This document shows positions 35,953 through 43,929 of a DNA stretch of 62,502 nt, piece after piece. Each line of letters opens with the position of its first letter. The first letter of the stretch is position 1. Made by a program: the position numbers and the translations under genes. The notes under the pieces are model-generated. The model did no database searches. It was not told the DNA's origin and saw only the letters and a list, made by a program, of their open reading frames with translations. Source of the DNA: Dyella_A sp049445995 (lineage in GTDB: Bacteria > Pseudomonadota > Gammaproteobacteria > Xanthomonadales > Rhodanobacteraceae); contig NZ_JBMSDZ010000019.1 in assembly GCF_049445995.1 (NCBI RefSeq), positions 1 through 62,502 of the forward strand, in the 5' to 3' direction.

Positions 35953-36717
35953 TCATGCCGCCGCGGGCGCCGCGATGCGCAGGCCGGCCGCTTCCAGCGC
36001 GGCGCGCAGCCGGCGCGCGAAGTCCACCGCGTGCGCGCCGTCACCGTGCAGGCACAGCGTGTCGGCCGTGAGCGCCACGCGCTGGCCGTCCACCGCGATC
36101 ACCTCGCCGTGTTGCGCCATGCGCAGCGCCTGCGCGGTGGCCGTGTCGGCGTCGTCGATCACCGCGTCGGGCTCGCGCCGCGGCTGCAGCGAGCCGTCGG
36201 CGCGGTAGCGGCGGTCGGCGAAGGCTTCGGAGACCACGCGCAGTCCGGCGGCGCGACCCGCCTCCAGCAGGACCGAGCCGGCCAGGCCGAACAGCGCCAG
36301 CGCGGGATCGAACGCGCGCACGGCGTCGGCGATTGCCGCGGCCAGCGCGCGGTCGCGCGCGGCCATGTGGTACAGCGCGCCGTGCGGCTTGACGTGGGCG
36401 ACGGTGGCGCCGGCCGCGCGGGCGAAGGCATGCAGCGCGCCGAGCTGGTACAGCGTCATGGCGTGCACCTCGGCGGGCGTCACCGCCATCTCGCGGCGAC
36501 CGAAGCCCTGCAGGTCGGGCAGCGACACGTGCGCGCCGATCGCCACGCCACGCTCCACCGCCAGCGCCACCGTGCGCTGCATGATCGCCGGATCGCCGGC
36601 GTGGAAGCCGCAGGCGACGTTGGCCGAACTGACCAGCGCCAGCAGCGCGGCGTCCTCGCCCATGTGCCACGCGCCGAACGATTCGCCGAGGTCGCAGTTG
36701 AGGTCGATGCGGTTCAC
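35953..36717 (-). CDS. pxpA: 5-oxoprolinase subunit PxpA (LamB/YcsF family)
   Basis: Subunit of the ATP-dependent 5-oxoprolinase PxpABC that opens pyroglutamate to glutamate. 254 residues. Family signatures: IDLNCDLGESFGAW at the N-terminus, ANVACGFHAGDPAIM and HVKPHGALYHMAARD. The start is a GTG one base after the pxpC stop (TGAcGTG). Order pxpB-pxpC-pxpA is the common one. Confidence 0.95.
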   Translation of the reverse strand: MNRIDLNCDLGESFGAWHMGEDAALLALVSSANVACGFHAGDPAIMQRTVALAVERGVAIGAHVSLPDLQGFGRREMAVTPAEVHAMTLYQLGALHAFARAAGATVAHVKPHGALYHMAARDRALAAAIADAVRAFDPALALFGLAGSVLLEAGRAAGLRVVSEAFADRRYRADGSLQPRREPDAVIDDADTATAQALRMAQHGEVIAVDGQRVALTADTLCLHGDGAHAVDFARRLRAALEAAGLRIAAPAAA

Positions 36718-36718
36718 G

Positions 36719-37693
36719 TCAGCGGGACTCCCCTCGATCGATCACGCGCTGCACCAGATGCCGCAGCCGCTGCTCGCGTTCGTGCTGGCGGGCCAGCGCC
36801 TGCTCCAGCGAGGCGGCCTCGAAGCATACGTCATCGCCGGGCCGGCGCTGGGCCATGCGCGGCAGGTCCGCCGCCGCCACCTGGCCGATGCGCGGATAGC
36901 CGCCGGTCACCGGCGCCTCGGCCATCAGCACGATCGGCTGGCCGGACGGCGGCAGCTGCACGGTGCCCGGCAGCACGGCGGCGGAGACCAGCTCCAGCGG
37001 CGCGCGCAGGTGCAGCGCCGGGCCATCGAGCCGGCTGCCGGTGCGGTTGCTCGATGCGCTCACCCGGAACCGCGCGCCGTGCAGCCGGCGGCGCGCGGCG
37101 TCATCCAGCGCGTCGGCGTGGCTGCCGGGCACCAGCGCGATCGGCGTCATGGCGAAGTCGAACCACGGCTGCGGGTCCACGCCCCAGCGGCTCGCTTTCA
37201 CGCGGTGGATGGGAGCCATGCCGGACGCCGTACCGATCGGCAGCACGTCGCCGGCGCGCAGCGCGCGTCCGCCGAGCGGGCCGATCCGCGCGTGCAGGTC
37301 TTCGCTGCGGCTGCCGAGCACCGGCTCGGTGGCGATGCCCCCGCGCAGCGCCAGGTAGCTGCGGCAGCCCTGTCGCATGCCGCCCAGGCGCAGCGTGCTG
37401 CCGGCGGGCGCGTCCACCGCGGTCCACGGCGGCAGGGCGATGTCGTCGAGGCGGGCGTCGATGGGTGCGCCGGTGAGCGCGAGCCGGGTGGCGCGCTCGA
37501 TCACCAGCACCGGGCCGCGCAGGGTGATTTCCAGCACCGCCTCGCCGTCGGTGTTGCCGACCAGCGCGTTGCCGAGCCGCCAGGCCGGCCGGTCCATCAC
37601 GCCGGCGCGGCCCAGGCCGAGCGCGGCATGGCCGGGGCGGCCGCCGTCCTGCACGGTGGTGAGCAGGCCCGCCTGCAGCACCCGCAGGCTCAC
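36719..37693 (-). CDS. pxpC: 5-oxoprolinase subunit PxpC
   Basis: Biotin-dependent-carboxylase-like subunit (KipA/YbgK type), 324 residues. Typical segments: VLQAGLLTTVQDGGRPGHAALGLGRAGVMDR at the start, YLALRGGIATEPVLGSRS in the middle and GQPIVLMAEAPVTGGYPRIGQV near the C-terminus. GTG 37693 overlaps the pxpB stop (GTGA). In some bacteria PxpB and PxpC are fused; here they are separate. Confidence 0.94.
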   Translation of the reverse strand: MSLRVLQAGLLTTVQDGGRPGHAALGLGRAGVMDRPAWRLGNALVGNTDGEAVLEITLRGPVLVIERATRLALTGAPIDARLDDIALPPWTAVDAPAGSTLRLGGMRQGCRSYLALRGGIATEPVLGSRSEDLHARIGPLGGRALRAGDVLPIGTASGMAPIHRVKASRWGVDPQPWFDFAMTPIALVPGSHADALDDAARRRLHGARFRVSASSNRTGSRLDGPALHLRAPLELVSAAVLPGTVQLPPSGQPIVLMAEAPVTGGYPRIGQVAAADLPRMAQRRPGDDVCFEAASLEQALARQHEREQRLRHLVQRVIDRGESR

Positions 37694-38394
37694 GCGTCGC
37701 GCTCCTGCAGGGCGTCGAAGCGCGCGGCGTCGATGGCCTCGAAGCGCACCCGGTCGCCGGGCCGCAGCCGCGACGGCGGGGTGGCGCGCATGTCGAACAG
37801 GCCCAGCGGCGTGCGGCCGATCAGCTGCCAGCCGCCGGGCAGGGCGTCGGGATAGATGCCGGTCTGCGCACCGCCGATCGCCACGCTGCCGGCCGGCACC
37901 CGCGCGCGCGGATCGGCGCGTCGCGGCACCGCCAGCCGCGGATCGAGCCCCAACAGATACGGAAAGCCCGGCGCGAAGCCCAGCATCGCCACGCGGTAGC
38001 GGCCGGCCGCATGACGCGCGATCACCTCGGCCTCGCCCAGCCCGGCGTGCCGCGCCACCGCGCCGAGATCCGGCCCGTTCGCGCCGCCGTACAGCACCGG
38101 GATCACCAGCTCGCGCGCCGGCGCATCGGCGACATCGGTCGCGGCCAGCACCTCGGTCACCGCCGCGCTCACCCGCGCGTGCGGCGTGTCGCCGGCACCG
38201 CCGCACCACGCCGACGGTTCGAAGCGCAGCAGCAGGCTGGCGCAGGCGGGCACGCATTCGAGCGACGGCAGCTGCCGCGCGATCGCCGTCGCGGCCGCCA
38301 GCACGCGGGCGCTGGTCGCCTCGTCGATGGTGCCGCCGAAGTGCAGCAGCAGTGCGTCCTCGGCCAGCGCCTCGTCGCGGATCGGTGCGATCAC
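37690..38394 (-). CDS. pxpB: 5-oxoprolinase subunit PxpB
   Basis: KipI/YbgJ-like subunit, 234 residues. The signature is MLGFAPGFPYLLGLDPRLAVPRR then VPAGSVAIGGAQTGIYPDALPGGWQLIGRTPL, a cyclophilin-like fold. The start is GTG 38394 with GAGG upstream. It begins the core of the oxoproline cassette, six bases after the HIT-like gene, so the whole minus-strand set may share a transcript. Confidence 0.94.
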   Translation of the reverse strand: MIAPIRDEALAEDALLLHFGGTIDEATSARVLAAATAIARQLPSLECVPACASLLLRFEPSAWCGGAGDTPHARVSAAVTEVLAATDVADAPARELVIPVLYGGANGPDLGAVARHAGLGEAEVIARHAAGRYRVAMLGFAPGFPYLLGLDPRLAVPRRADPRARVPAGSVAIGGAQTGIYPDALPGGWQLIGRTPLGLFDMRATPPSRLRPGDRVRFEAIDAARFDALQERDA

Positions 38395-38400
38395 GATGCC

Positions 38401-38823
38401 TCAGTCTCCGGATTCGGCGAGCCGCTGGCGCAGCGCGGCGATCCTGGCTTCCAGCGAGGCCGCTTCGTACGGCTGCGCCGCGCCGCTGCCCCACACCGGG
38501 CCGGGCCAGGCCGCATCGCCGACCACGCGCGCGACGAGGTGCACGTGCAACTGGCGCACGATGTTACCCAGCGCGCCGAGGTTGACCCGGTCGCAGGGCG
38601 CCACGTCACGCAGAACCGCAGTGGCGAAGCGAATCTCCCGCCACAGCTGGTCCTGGTCGGTCCGGTCGAGATCGTGGATCTCGCTCCTGTCGGCCCGCCG
38701 CGGCACCAGCAGCAGCCAGGCGAAACGCGCGTCGTTCATCAGGCGCGCGCTGCACAGCGGCAGCTCGATCACCGGTACCGAGTCGGCGGCGAGCCGGGCA
38801 TCGAGCACGAACGGTGTACTCAT
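38401..38823 (-). CDS. HIT-like nucleotide-binding domain protein
   Basis: 140 residues. The histidine triad reads VRQLHVHLVARVVGDAAWPGPVWG, with Q at the first His position (QxHxH). Nearby NLGALGNIVRQLHVH and the N-terminal ARLMNDARFAWLLLVPRR fit a small HIT family found in xanthomonads. It may hydrolyse or transfer nucleotides, but the missing first His makes the activity uncertain. ATG 38823 overlaps the previous gene's stop (ATGA). Confidence 0.85.
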   Translation of the reverse strand: MSTPFVLDARLAADSVPVIELPLCSARLMNDARFAWLLLVPRRADRSEIHDLDRTDQDQLWREIRFATAVLRDVAPCDRVNLGALGNIVRQLHVHLVARVVGDAAWPGPVWGSGAAQPYEAASLEARIAALRQRLAESGD

Positions 38824-39494
38824 GCCGCGCCGCCCAATTCGCGCGCGAAGAAGTCCAGCGTGCGCTGCCAGGCCAGTTGCGCGCTGGGCGCGTGGTAGGC
38901 GTGCGGGTCGACGTCGCGGTTGAAGGCGTGGCCGGCGGGATAGGCATGGACGTCCATCCGCGGCAGCTTCTCGCGATGCAGTTGCACCGTCTCGGGCGGG
39001 ATCGACGGGTCGTTCTCGCCGAAGTGGAACAGCACCGGCGCCCTGGGCACCTCGTCGAGATAGGCCGGGTTGCGCGCGCCGTAGTAGCTCACCGCGGGCA
39101 GGCCCAGCCGCTGGGCGGCGCGCAGTGCCACGGTGCCGCCCCAGCAGAAGCCGACCACGCCGATGCGCCCGGCCGAGGCGATCGCTTCGGCCGCGCTGGC
39201 CACGTCGTCCACCGCCAGCTCGATGCCGACCTCGGCCACCAGCGTGCGGCCCCTGCTGAAGCCGGCCTCGTCGTAGGCCAGCTCCACGCCGCTTTCGACG
39301 TGGTCGAAGAAACACGGGGCGACGGCCACGTAGCCGGCCTCGGCGAAGCGGTCGGCCACGGCGCGGATGTGCTCGTTCACGCCGAAGATCTCCTGCACCA
39401 CCACGATGCCGCCGCGCGGCGTGCCGGCGGGCCGGGCGAGGTAGGCGCCGATGCAGTGCAGGCGGGTGGTGTTGAGGTGGATGGACTGGCCCAT
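38820..39494 (-). CDS. Dienelactone hydrolase family protein, copy 1
   Basis: Alpha/beta hydrolase of the carboxymethylenebutenolidase type, 224 residues. Oxyanion region VVVQEIFGVNEHIRAVADR; nucleophile in VGFCWGGTVALRAA (Cys); acid in FGENDPSIPPE; His in AYPAGHAFNRD. It lies 11 bp after a paralogue (39506-40162), and the two share about half of their residues, so they arose by tandem duplication. True substrate unknown; no aromatic-degradation genes are nearby. Confidence 0.92.
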   Translation of the reverse strand: MGQSIHLNTTRLHCIGAYLARPAGTPRGGIVVVQEIFGVNEHIRAVADRFAEAGYVAVAPCFFDHVESGVELAYDEAGFSRGRTLVAEVGIELAVDDVASAAEAIASAGRIGVVGFCWGGTVALRAAQRLGLPAVSYYGARNPAYLDEVPRAPVLFHFGENDPSIPPETVQLHREKLPRMDVHAYPAGHAFNRDVDPHAYHAPSAQLAWQRTLDFFARELGGAA

Positions 39495-39505
39495 GCGTGA
39501 TTCCG

Positions 39506-40162
39506 TCAGCCGATGTGCTCGGCGAAGAACGCCAGCGTGCGCGCCCACGCCAGCTCGGCGCTCGCCGCGTCGTAGCTGGCGCGGCGGTCGCAGTTGAAGC
39601 CGTGGTCGGCGTCGTACTCGTACAGCGGGGCGTCGGGATTGGCCGCGGCCACCTTGGCGCGGTCGTCGGCGCTGATATGGGCGTCCTTCAGTCCGTAGTG
39701 GAACATCAGCGGCGCCCTGGCCGGGCGGCCGACGAAGTGCGTGTTGCCGCCGCCGTAGTAGCTCACGCCGGGCAGGCCCAGTTCGATGGCGGCGGCATAG
39801 GCCACCGTGCCGCCCCAGCAGAAGCCCACCGTGCCGACCCTGCCGGCGTGGGCGATGTACTTGGCGGCGGCCGCCACGTCCTGCAGCGGGCGCTCGAAGC
39901 CGACCTGGCCCATCAGCGCGATGCCCTGACTGATGCCGCCCGCGTCGTAGCCGAGCTCCACGCCCGGCTGCACCGCGTCGAACAGCGCAGGTGCGATCGC
40001 GGTGTAGCCGGCCGCGGCGACGCGATCGGCGACGTCGCGAATGTGCTCGTTCACGCCGAAGATCTCCTGGATCACCACGATGCCGCCGCGGGTTGGGTTT
40101 GCCGGCTCGGCGAGGTACGCGCCGATCGGGGTGTCGCTGTGGAGGGTGATCATCTGACCCAT
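39506..40162 (-). CDS. Dienelactone hydrolase family protein, copy 2
   Basis: 218 residues, paralogue of the preceding hydrolase. Same layout: VVIQEIFGVNEHIRDVADRVAAAGY, nucleophile VGFCWGGTVAYAA, acid in YGLKDAHISADDR and His in EYDADHGFNCD. It is the first gene of the minus-strand run that continues to pcp. The start ATG at 40162 gives MGQMITLHSDTPIGAY, and copy 1 starts similarly (MGQSIHLNTTRLHCIGAY). Confidence 0.92.
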   Translation of the reverse strand: MGQMITLHSDTPIGAYLAEPANPTRGGIVVIQEIFGVNEHIRDVADRVAAAGYTAIAPALFDAVQPGVELGYDAGGISQGIALMGQVGFERPLQDVAAAAKYIAHAGRVGTVGFCWGGTVAYAAAIELGLPGVSYYGGGNTHFVGRPARAPLMFHYGLKDAHISADDRAKVAAANPDAPLYEYDADHGFNCDRRASYDAASAELAWARTLAFFAEHIG

Positions 40163-40353
40163 GGCAATGTCCTTGGCTGAGGGTGGGAATGGTTCGGCGC
40201 CGCAGCATCGTGCGAAGGGCCAGGCGCCAGGCGAAAAGCCGCAAAGGATAAGGATAGCGAGGCCGCCGTCAGAGGGGAGTCAGACATTCGGCGCAGGCGG
40301 CTGCGGCGCCTGGTCGCGGTACAATTGCTGGTTGCTTCTTTCGGTCGTCCGCC

Positions 40354-41712
40354 ATGTCCACGCCCGCACCCGCCCAGAAGATCGGTTTCGTCAGCCTCGG
40401 CTGCCCCAAGGCGCTGGTCGACTCCGAGCGCATCCTCACCCAGCTCAAGGTCGAGGGTTACCAGATCGTGCCCAGCTACGACGCCGCCGACGCGGTGGTG
40501 GTGAACACCTGCGGCTTCATCGACGCGGCGGTGCAGGAGTCGCTGGACGCGATCGGCGAGGCGCTGCACGAGAACGGCAAGGTGATCGTCACCGGCTGCC
40601 TGGGCAAGCGCGAGGCGCTGATCCGCGAGGCCTATCCGGACGTGCTCTCGATCAGCGGCCCGCAGGACTACGCCAGCGTGATGAGCGCGGTGCACGCGGC
40701 GCTGCCGCCCTCGCGCAACAAGTTCCTCGACCTGGTGCCGGACACCGGCGTGAAACTGACGCCGAAGCACTACGCCTACCTGAAGATTTCCGAGGGCTGC
40801 AACCACCGCTGCAGCTTCTGCATCATCCCGTCGATGCGCGGCGACCTGGTCTCGCGGCCGGTCGACGAGGTGCTGCGCGAGGCCGAGCGGCTGGCGAAAG
40901 GCGGCGTGAAGGAGCTGCTGGTGATCTCGCAGGACACCAGCGCCTACGGCGTGGACGTGAAGTACGCCGAGCACCGGTGGCGCGACAGGAGTTACCGCAC
41001 GCGGATGACCGAGCTGTGCGAGGGTCTGTCCGAGCTGGGCGTGTGGACGCGCCTGCACTACGTCTACCCGTACCCGCACGTGGACGAGCTGATGCCGCTG
41101 ATGGCCGCGGGCAGGATCCTGCCCTACCTGGACATTCCGTTCCAGCACGCCAGCCCGCGCATCCTGAAATTGATGAAGCGCCCGGGCAACATCGAAAAGA
41201 CGCTGGAGCGCATTCGCGACTGGCGCAAGGCGGTGCCGGACCTGACCCTCCGCAGCACCTTCATCGTCGGCTTCCCCGGCGAGACCGACGCCGAGTTCGA
41301 GGAACTGCTCGACTTCCTGCGCGAGGCCGAGCTCGACCGCGTGGGCGCGTTCACCTACTCGCCGGTGGACGGCGCCCGCGCCAACGAGCTGCCCGATCCG
41401 GTGTCCGAGGAGCTGAAGGAGGATCGCCTCGAGCAGTTCATGGCGGTGCAGGCGGAAATCTCCGCCGCCAGGCTGCAGCGCAAGGTGGGCCGCACGATCA
41501 CCGTGCTGGTCGACGAGGCCAATGAAGCGGGCGCGGTGGCGCGTTCGTCGGCCGATGCGCCGGAGATCGACGGCAGCGTGCTGATTTCCTATCGACAACC
41601 CGCCGACGGCCAGCAGCTCAAGCCCGGCCAGTTCGTGCAGGTGGTGGTGGAGTCGGCCAGCGAGCACGACCTGCACGCGCGTCTGGCGCAGCCCGTGCTG
41701 CCGGTGGTGTGA
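40354..41712 (+). CDS. rimO: Ribosomal protein S12 methylthiotransferase RimO
   Basis: Radical-SAM enzyme that adds a methylthio group to Asp88 of S12. 452 residues: N-terminal UPF0004 domain (KIGFVSLGCPKALVDSERILTQL, VVNTCGFID, VTGCLGKREALI supply three cluster Cys), radical-SAM motif SEGCNHRCSFCIIPSMRGD (CxxxCxxC) near residue 150, and a C-terminal TRAM domain from about 375. The ATG lies 30 bases after a TACAAT-like -10 (40320). Confidence 0.97.
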   Translation: MSTPAPAQKIGFVSLGCPKALVDSERILTQLKVEGYQIVPSYDAADAVVVNTCGFIDAAVQESLDAIGEALHENGKVIVTGCLGKREALIREAYPDVLSISGPQDYASVMSAVHAALPPSRNKFLDLVPDTGVKLTPKHYAYLKISEGCNHRCSFCIIPSMRGDLVSRPVDEVLREAERLAKGGVKELLVISQDTSAYGVDVKYAEHRWRDRSYRTRMTELCEGLSELGVWTRLHYVYPYPHVDELMPLMAAGRILPYLDIPFQHASPRILKLMKRPGNIEKTLERIRDWRKAVPDLTLRSTFIVGFPGETDAEFEELLDFLREAELDRVGAFTYSPVDGARANELPDPVSEELKEDRLEQFMAVQAEISAARLQRKVGRTITVLVDEANEAGAVARSSADAPEIDGSVLISYRQPADGQQLKPGQFVQVVVESASEHDLHARLAQPVLPVV

Positions 41713-41764
41713 AGAAGCGGCAGCGGTACGTCGCCCCGGCGCGCGAGGCGGTCGATCCGGCCGC

Positions 41765-41878
41765 GTGCTCGCCGATCCGCTGGAGCTGCGTCCGCTGCCG
41801 CTGTCGGGCATCCCCGGTTGGCATCCGCACAATGGCGAGGAAGCGTTCCATCGCACGGCATCGTGCCACCAGCCTCTC
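41765..41878 (+). pseudogene. C-terminal remnant of a DUF3025 protein
   Basis: Between rimO and greB the plus strand reads ADPLELRPLPLSGIPGWHP then NGEEAFHRTASC. This matches the last segment of DUF3025 proteins (LRPLPLLGVPGWHPDN...AFY). The rest of the roughly 250-residue gene is absent, and the end runs into greB. A deletion remnant. Confidence 0.6.
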
Positions 41879-42380
41879 AGTCGTCGTAGCGTACGGCCAG
41901 CACCGCGAAGGCGGTCGGGCCGCCGGGCAGCTCGGCGGAAAACTCGTCGTCCACCCGCTTCTTCAGCACCGCCCGGGCAAGCGGCGAGTCGATGCTGATC
42001 CAGCCCAGCTTGGCGTCGGTCTCGTCCGGGCCGACGATGCGGTAGTGCAGCGTTTCGCCGGAGTCGAGATGCTCCAGCTCGATCCGCGCACCGAAGAACA
42101 CCGCGTCGCGGTCCGACGGCGCGCCTTCGGCCACCTTCAGCGCGGGGATGCGCTTGCTGAGGTAGCGCACGCGACGGTCGATCTCGCCCAGCTGCTTCTT
42201 GCGATAGGTGTACTCGGCGTTTTCCGAGCGGTCGCCTTCGGCCGCGGCGGCGGCAAGCGCCTTGACCACCTCCGGGCGCAGGGTGTGCCACAGGTGGTCG
42301 AGCTCGGCCTTCAGTCGCTCGAAGCCGGCGCGCGTGATGATGGCCGTGGATGACGGCGAGGGCGGACGCCAGCGACTCAT
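41877..42380 (-). CDS. greB: Transcription elongation factor GreB
   Basis: Rescues backtracked RNA polymerase by stimulating cleavage of the transcript. 167 residues. N-terminal coiled coil TRAGFERLKAELDHLWHTLRPEVV with the tip AAAEGDRSENAEYTYRKKQL carrying the acidic pair. The C-terminal FKBP-like domain ends DSPLARAVLKKRVDDEF, the Gre signature. Its start overlaps the upstream gene's stop by four bases. Confidence 0.96.
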   Translation of the reverse strand: MSRWRPPSPSSTAIITRAGFERLKAELDHLWHTLRPEVVKALAAAAAEGDRSENAEYTYRKKQLGEIDRRVRYLSKRIPALKVAEGAPSDRDAVFFGARIELEHLDSGETLHYRIVGPDETDAKLGWISIDSPLARAVLKKRVDDEFSAELPGGPTAFAVLAVRYDD

Positions 42381-43642
42381 GCGCGGTTTTCCGACTGCAG
42401 CTGGCGGATGCGTGCGAGCAGCTCGCCGTGCTGCGGGTGGTCGGCCCAGGCGGACGCCACGCGGCCGAGCAGCACGCTGGCTTCGAGCGGCTGGCCTTCG
42501 GCCTCCAGCTCGCGGGCGGCGATCAGCGCCACCGCGGGCGCGCGGCCGTCGCGCGGCCAGCTGGCCAGCCAGCGGCGGCAGAGTTTCAGCGCGGTGCGGC
42601 GCATCCCGCTGCGCGCGGCCAGTTCGATAAGTGCGCCGGCGTTGCCGGGATCGTCGGGGAGGAAATCCGGATCGATCGCGACGCAGTCCTGCAGCATCGC
42701 CAGCGCCTTGCGCGGTTCATCGTTCGCCACCAAGGCGGCGATGCGGATCTGCCCGTGCACCAGCAGCGCGTCACGCAGGTTCTGCCGGCGCAGCAGGTCG
42801 CGGTAGGCCTGGTGCAGTTCGGCGGGCGCTTCACGATCCTGCAGTCGCGGCACCAGCAGGCGGGTTGCGGCCATCGGGTCGTGCGCAGCCAGTTCCCGGG
42901 CGTGGTCGAGCAGGCGCTGGTCGTCGTTGCTGCCCAGTGCTTCGGCCAGCACCTCGGCCTCCGGCGTGAGGCCGAAGTGTTCGTGGCGGCGGTGGATCAT
43001 CGCGCCCATCAGGTGGAAGCCGAGCACGATCAGGTAGCCGCAGGCGAAGGTGAACAAAGGCAGCGAGAGCAGGCGCGGCAGTTGGGCGGTGACCAGCGAG
43101 GCGAGCACCACCAGGATGCCCACCAGCACATTGATGCCGACAGGCAGCAGGTACGCCCAGCCGAAGCGCCGGATGATCTGGCCCCAGTACAGCGGATTCA
43201 GTGCCGGCAGCAGGCTGCCGTCGAAGGCCAGCGCCATGTCGATCGCCGGCAGCGCCAGTGCCACCGCCAGCAGCATGGGCCAGAACAGCTCGGGCGCGAA
43301 CGACGGCACCAGCAGACAGCACACGGCGGCCAGCACGTGCACCAGGGTCAGGCCCCAGGCTGCCCGCTCGCTGTCGCCCAGGCCTACCTCGGGCGGCTCG
43401 GCGAAACCGTTGGCGGTGTGCAGCATGCACTCGGCGGCATAGCGCCAGGTGGCACCCCACACCAGCAGGCTGGCGACGGTACCGAGGAACAGCGGCAGCA
43501 GGGCGAGGTAGTGGATCAGCGCCAGCCCGACCAGGGTCGGCAGGGCGGCACCGCGCAGTGGATAGCCCAGGCCCGTGGCGAGGCGCTCGCCGAACGGCGT
43601 GGCCGGGTCGACCGCGCGGAAGCGGACGTGGGCAGGTTTCAA
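42377..43642 (-). CDS. Membrane protein with C-terminal helical-repeat domain, unknown function
   Basis: 421 residues if started at the TTG that overlaps the stop of the small upstream gene (TTGA at 43642); no ATG exists before a key membrane segment. The first 230 residues hold about six hydrophobic helices (ALIHYLALLPLFLGTVASLLV, LLVPSFAPELFWPMLLAVAL, PVGINVLVGILVVLASLV). From about 250 on it is soluble and TPR-like (HARELAAHDPMAATRLLVPRL, NDEPRKALAMLQDCVAI). It overlaps greB at its 3' end. It may be a DUF4013-like membrane protein; role unknown. Confidence 0.8.
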   Translation of the reverse strand: MKPAHVRFRAVDPATPFGERLATGLGYPLRGAALPTLVGLALIHYLALLPLFLGTVASLLVWGATWRYAAECMLHTANGFAEPPEVGLGDSERAAWGLTLVHVLAAVCCLLVPSFAPELFWPMLLAVALALPAIDMALAFDGSLLPALNPLYWGQIIRRFGWAYLLPVGINVLVGILVVLASLVTAQLPRLLSLPLFTFACGYLIVLGFHLMGAMIHRRHEHFGLTPEAEVLAEALGSNDDQRLLDHARELAAHDPMAATRLLVPRLQDREAPAELHQAYRDLLRRQNLRDALLVHGQIRIAALVANDEPRKALAMLQDCVAIDPDFLPDDPGNAGALIELAARSGMRRTALKLCRRWLASWPRDGRAPAVALIAARELEAEGQPLEASVLLGRVASAWADHPQHGELLARIRQLQSENRA

Positions 43643-43818
43643 CGCCTGCCACCGAAGATGCCGCCCAGCACGCCGCACAGGATCCGCCGGCCGGGCCGGT
43701 TGCCCATCGTGCGCACGGTCGACTTGCCCGGCACCTCGATCATGCCGTGGCGGTTGCCGTGGCGCGGGTCGAGGCTGGCGCCGGTCGCGTCGTTGCGGCC
43801 GATCGGGATCGGGGTCAT
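43639..43818 (-). CDS. Small protein of unknown function upstream of the membrane/greB operon
   Basis: 59 codons: MTPIPIGRNDATGASLDPRHGN ending CGVLGGIFGGRR, glycine/arginine-rich with a short C-terminal hydrophobic patch. Its stop overlaps a TTG that starts the next gene, which supports it as a translated leader or small gene. No ribosome site is obvious and I know no family. Confidence 0.4.
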   Translation of the reverse strand: MTPIPIGRNDATGASLDPRHGNRHGMIEVPGKSTVRTMGNRPGRRILCGVLGGIFGGRR

Positions 43819-43929
43819 GGCGCGGTCTCTGCGTGGACAAGTCACGATTCTAACCACCGCCGGTGCGATGGATTGAGTCCGTTGCCGCGCACGGCTATGG
43901 TGCTCGTTTCGCCGTTGCCGAAGTACCTC

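Noticed and set aside
43201..43929. Long N-terminal extension of the lytic transglycosylase gene
   Set aside because: The extension is P/R/A-rich, antisense to the membrane protein gene, and would hide the lipoprotein signal at 43930.
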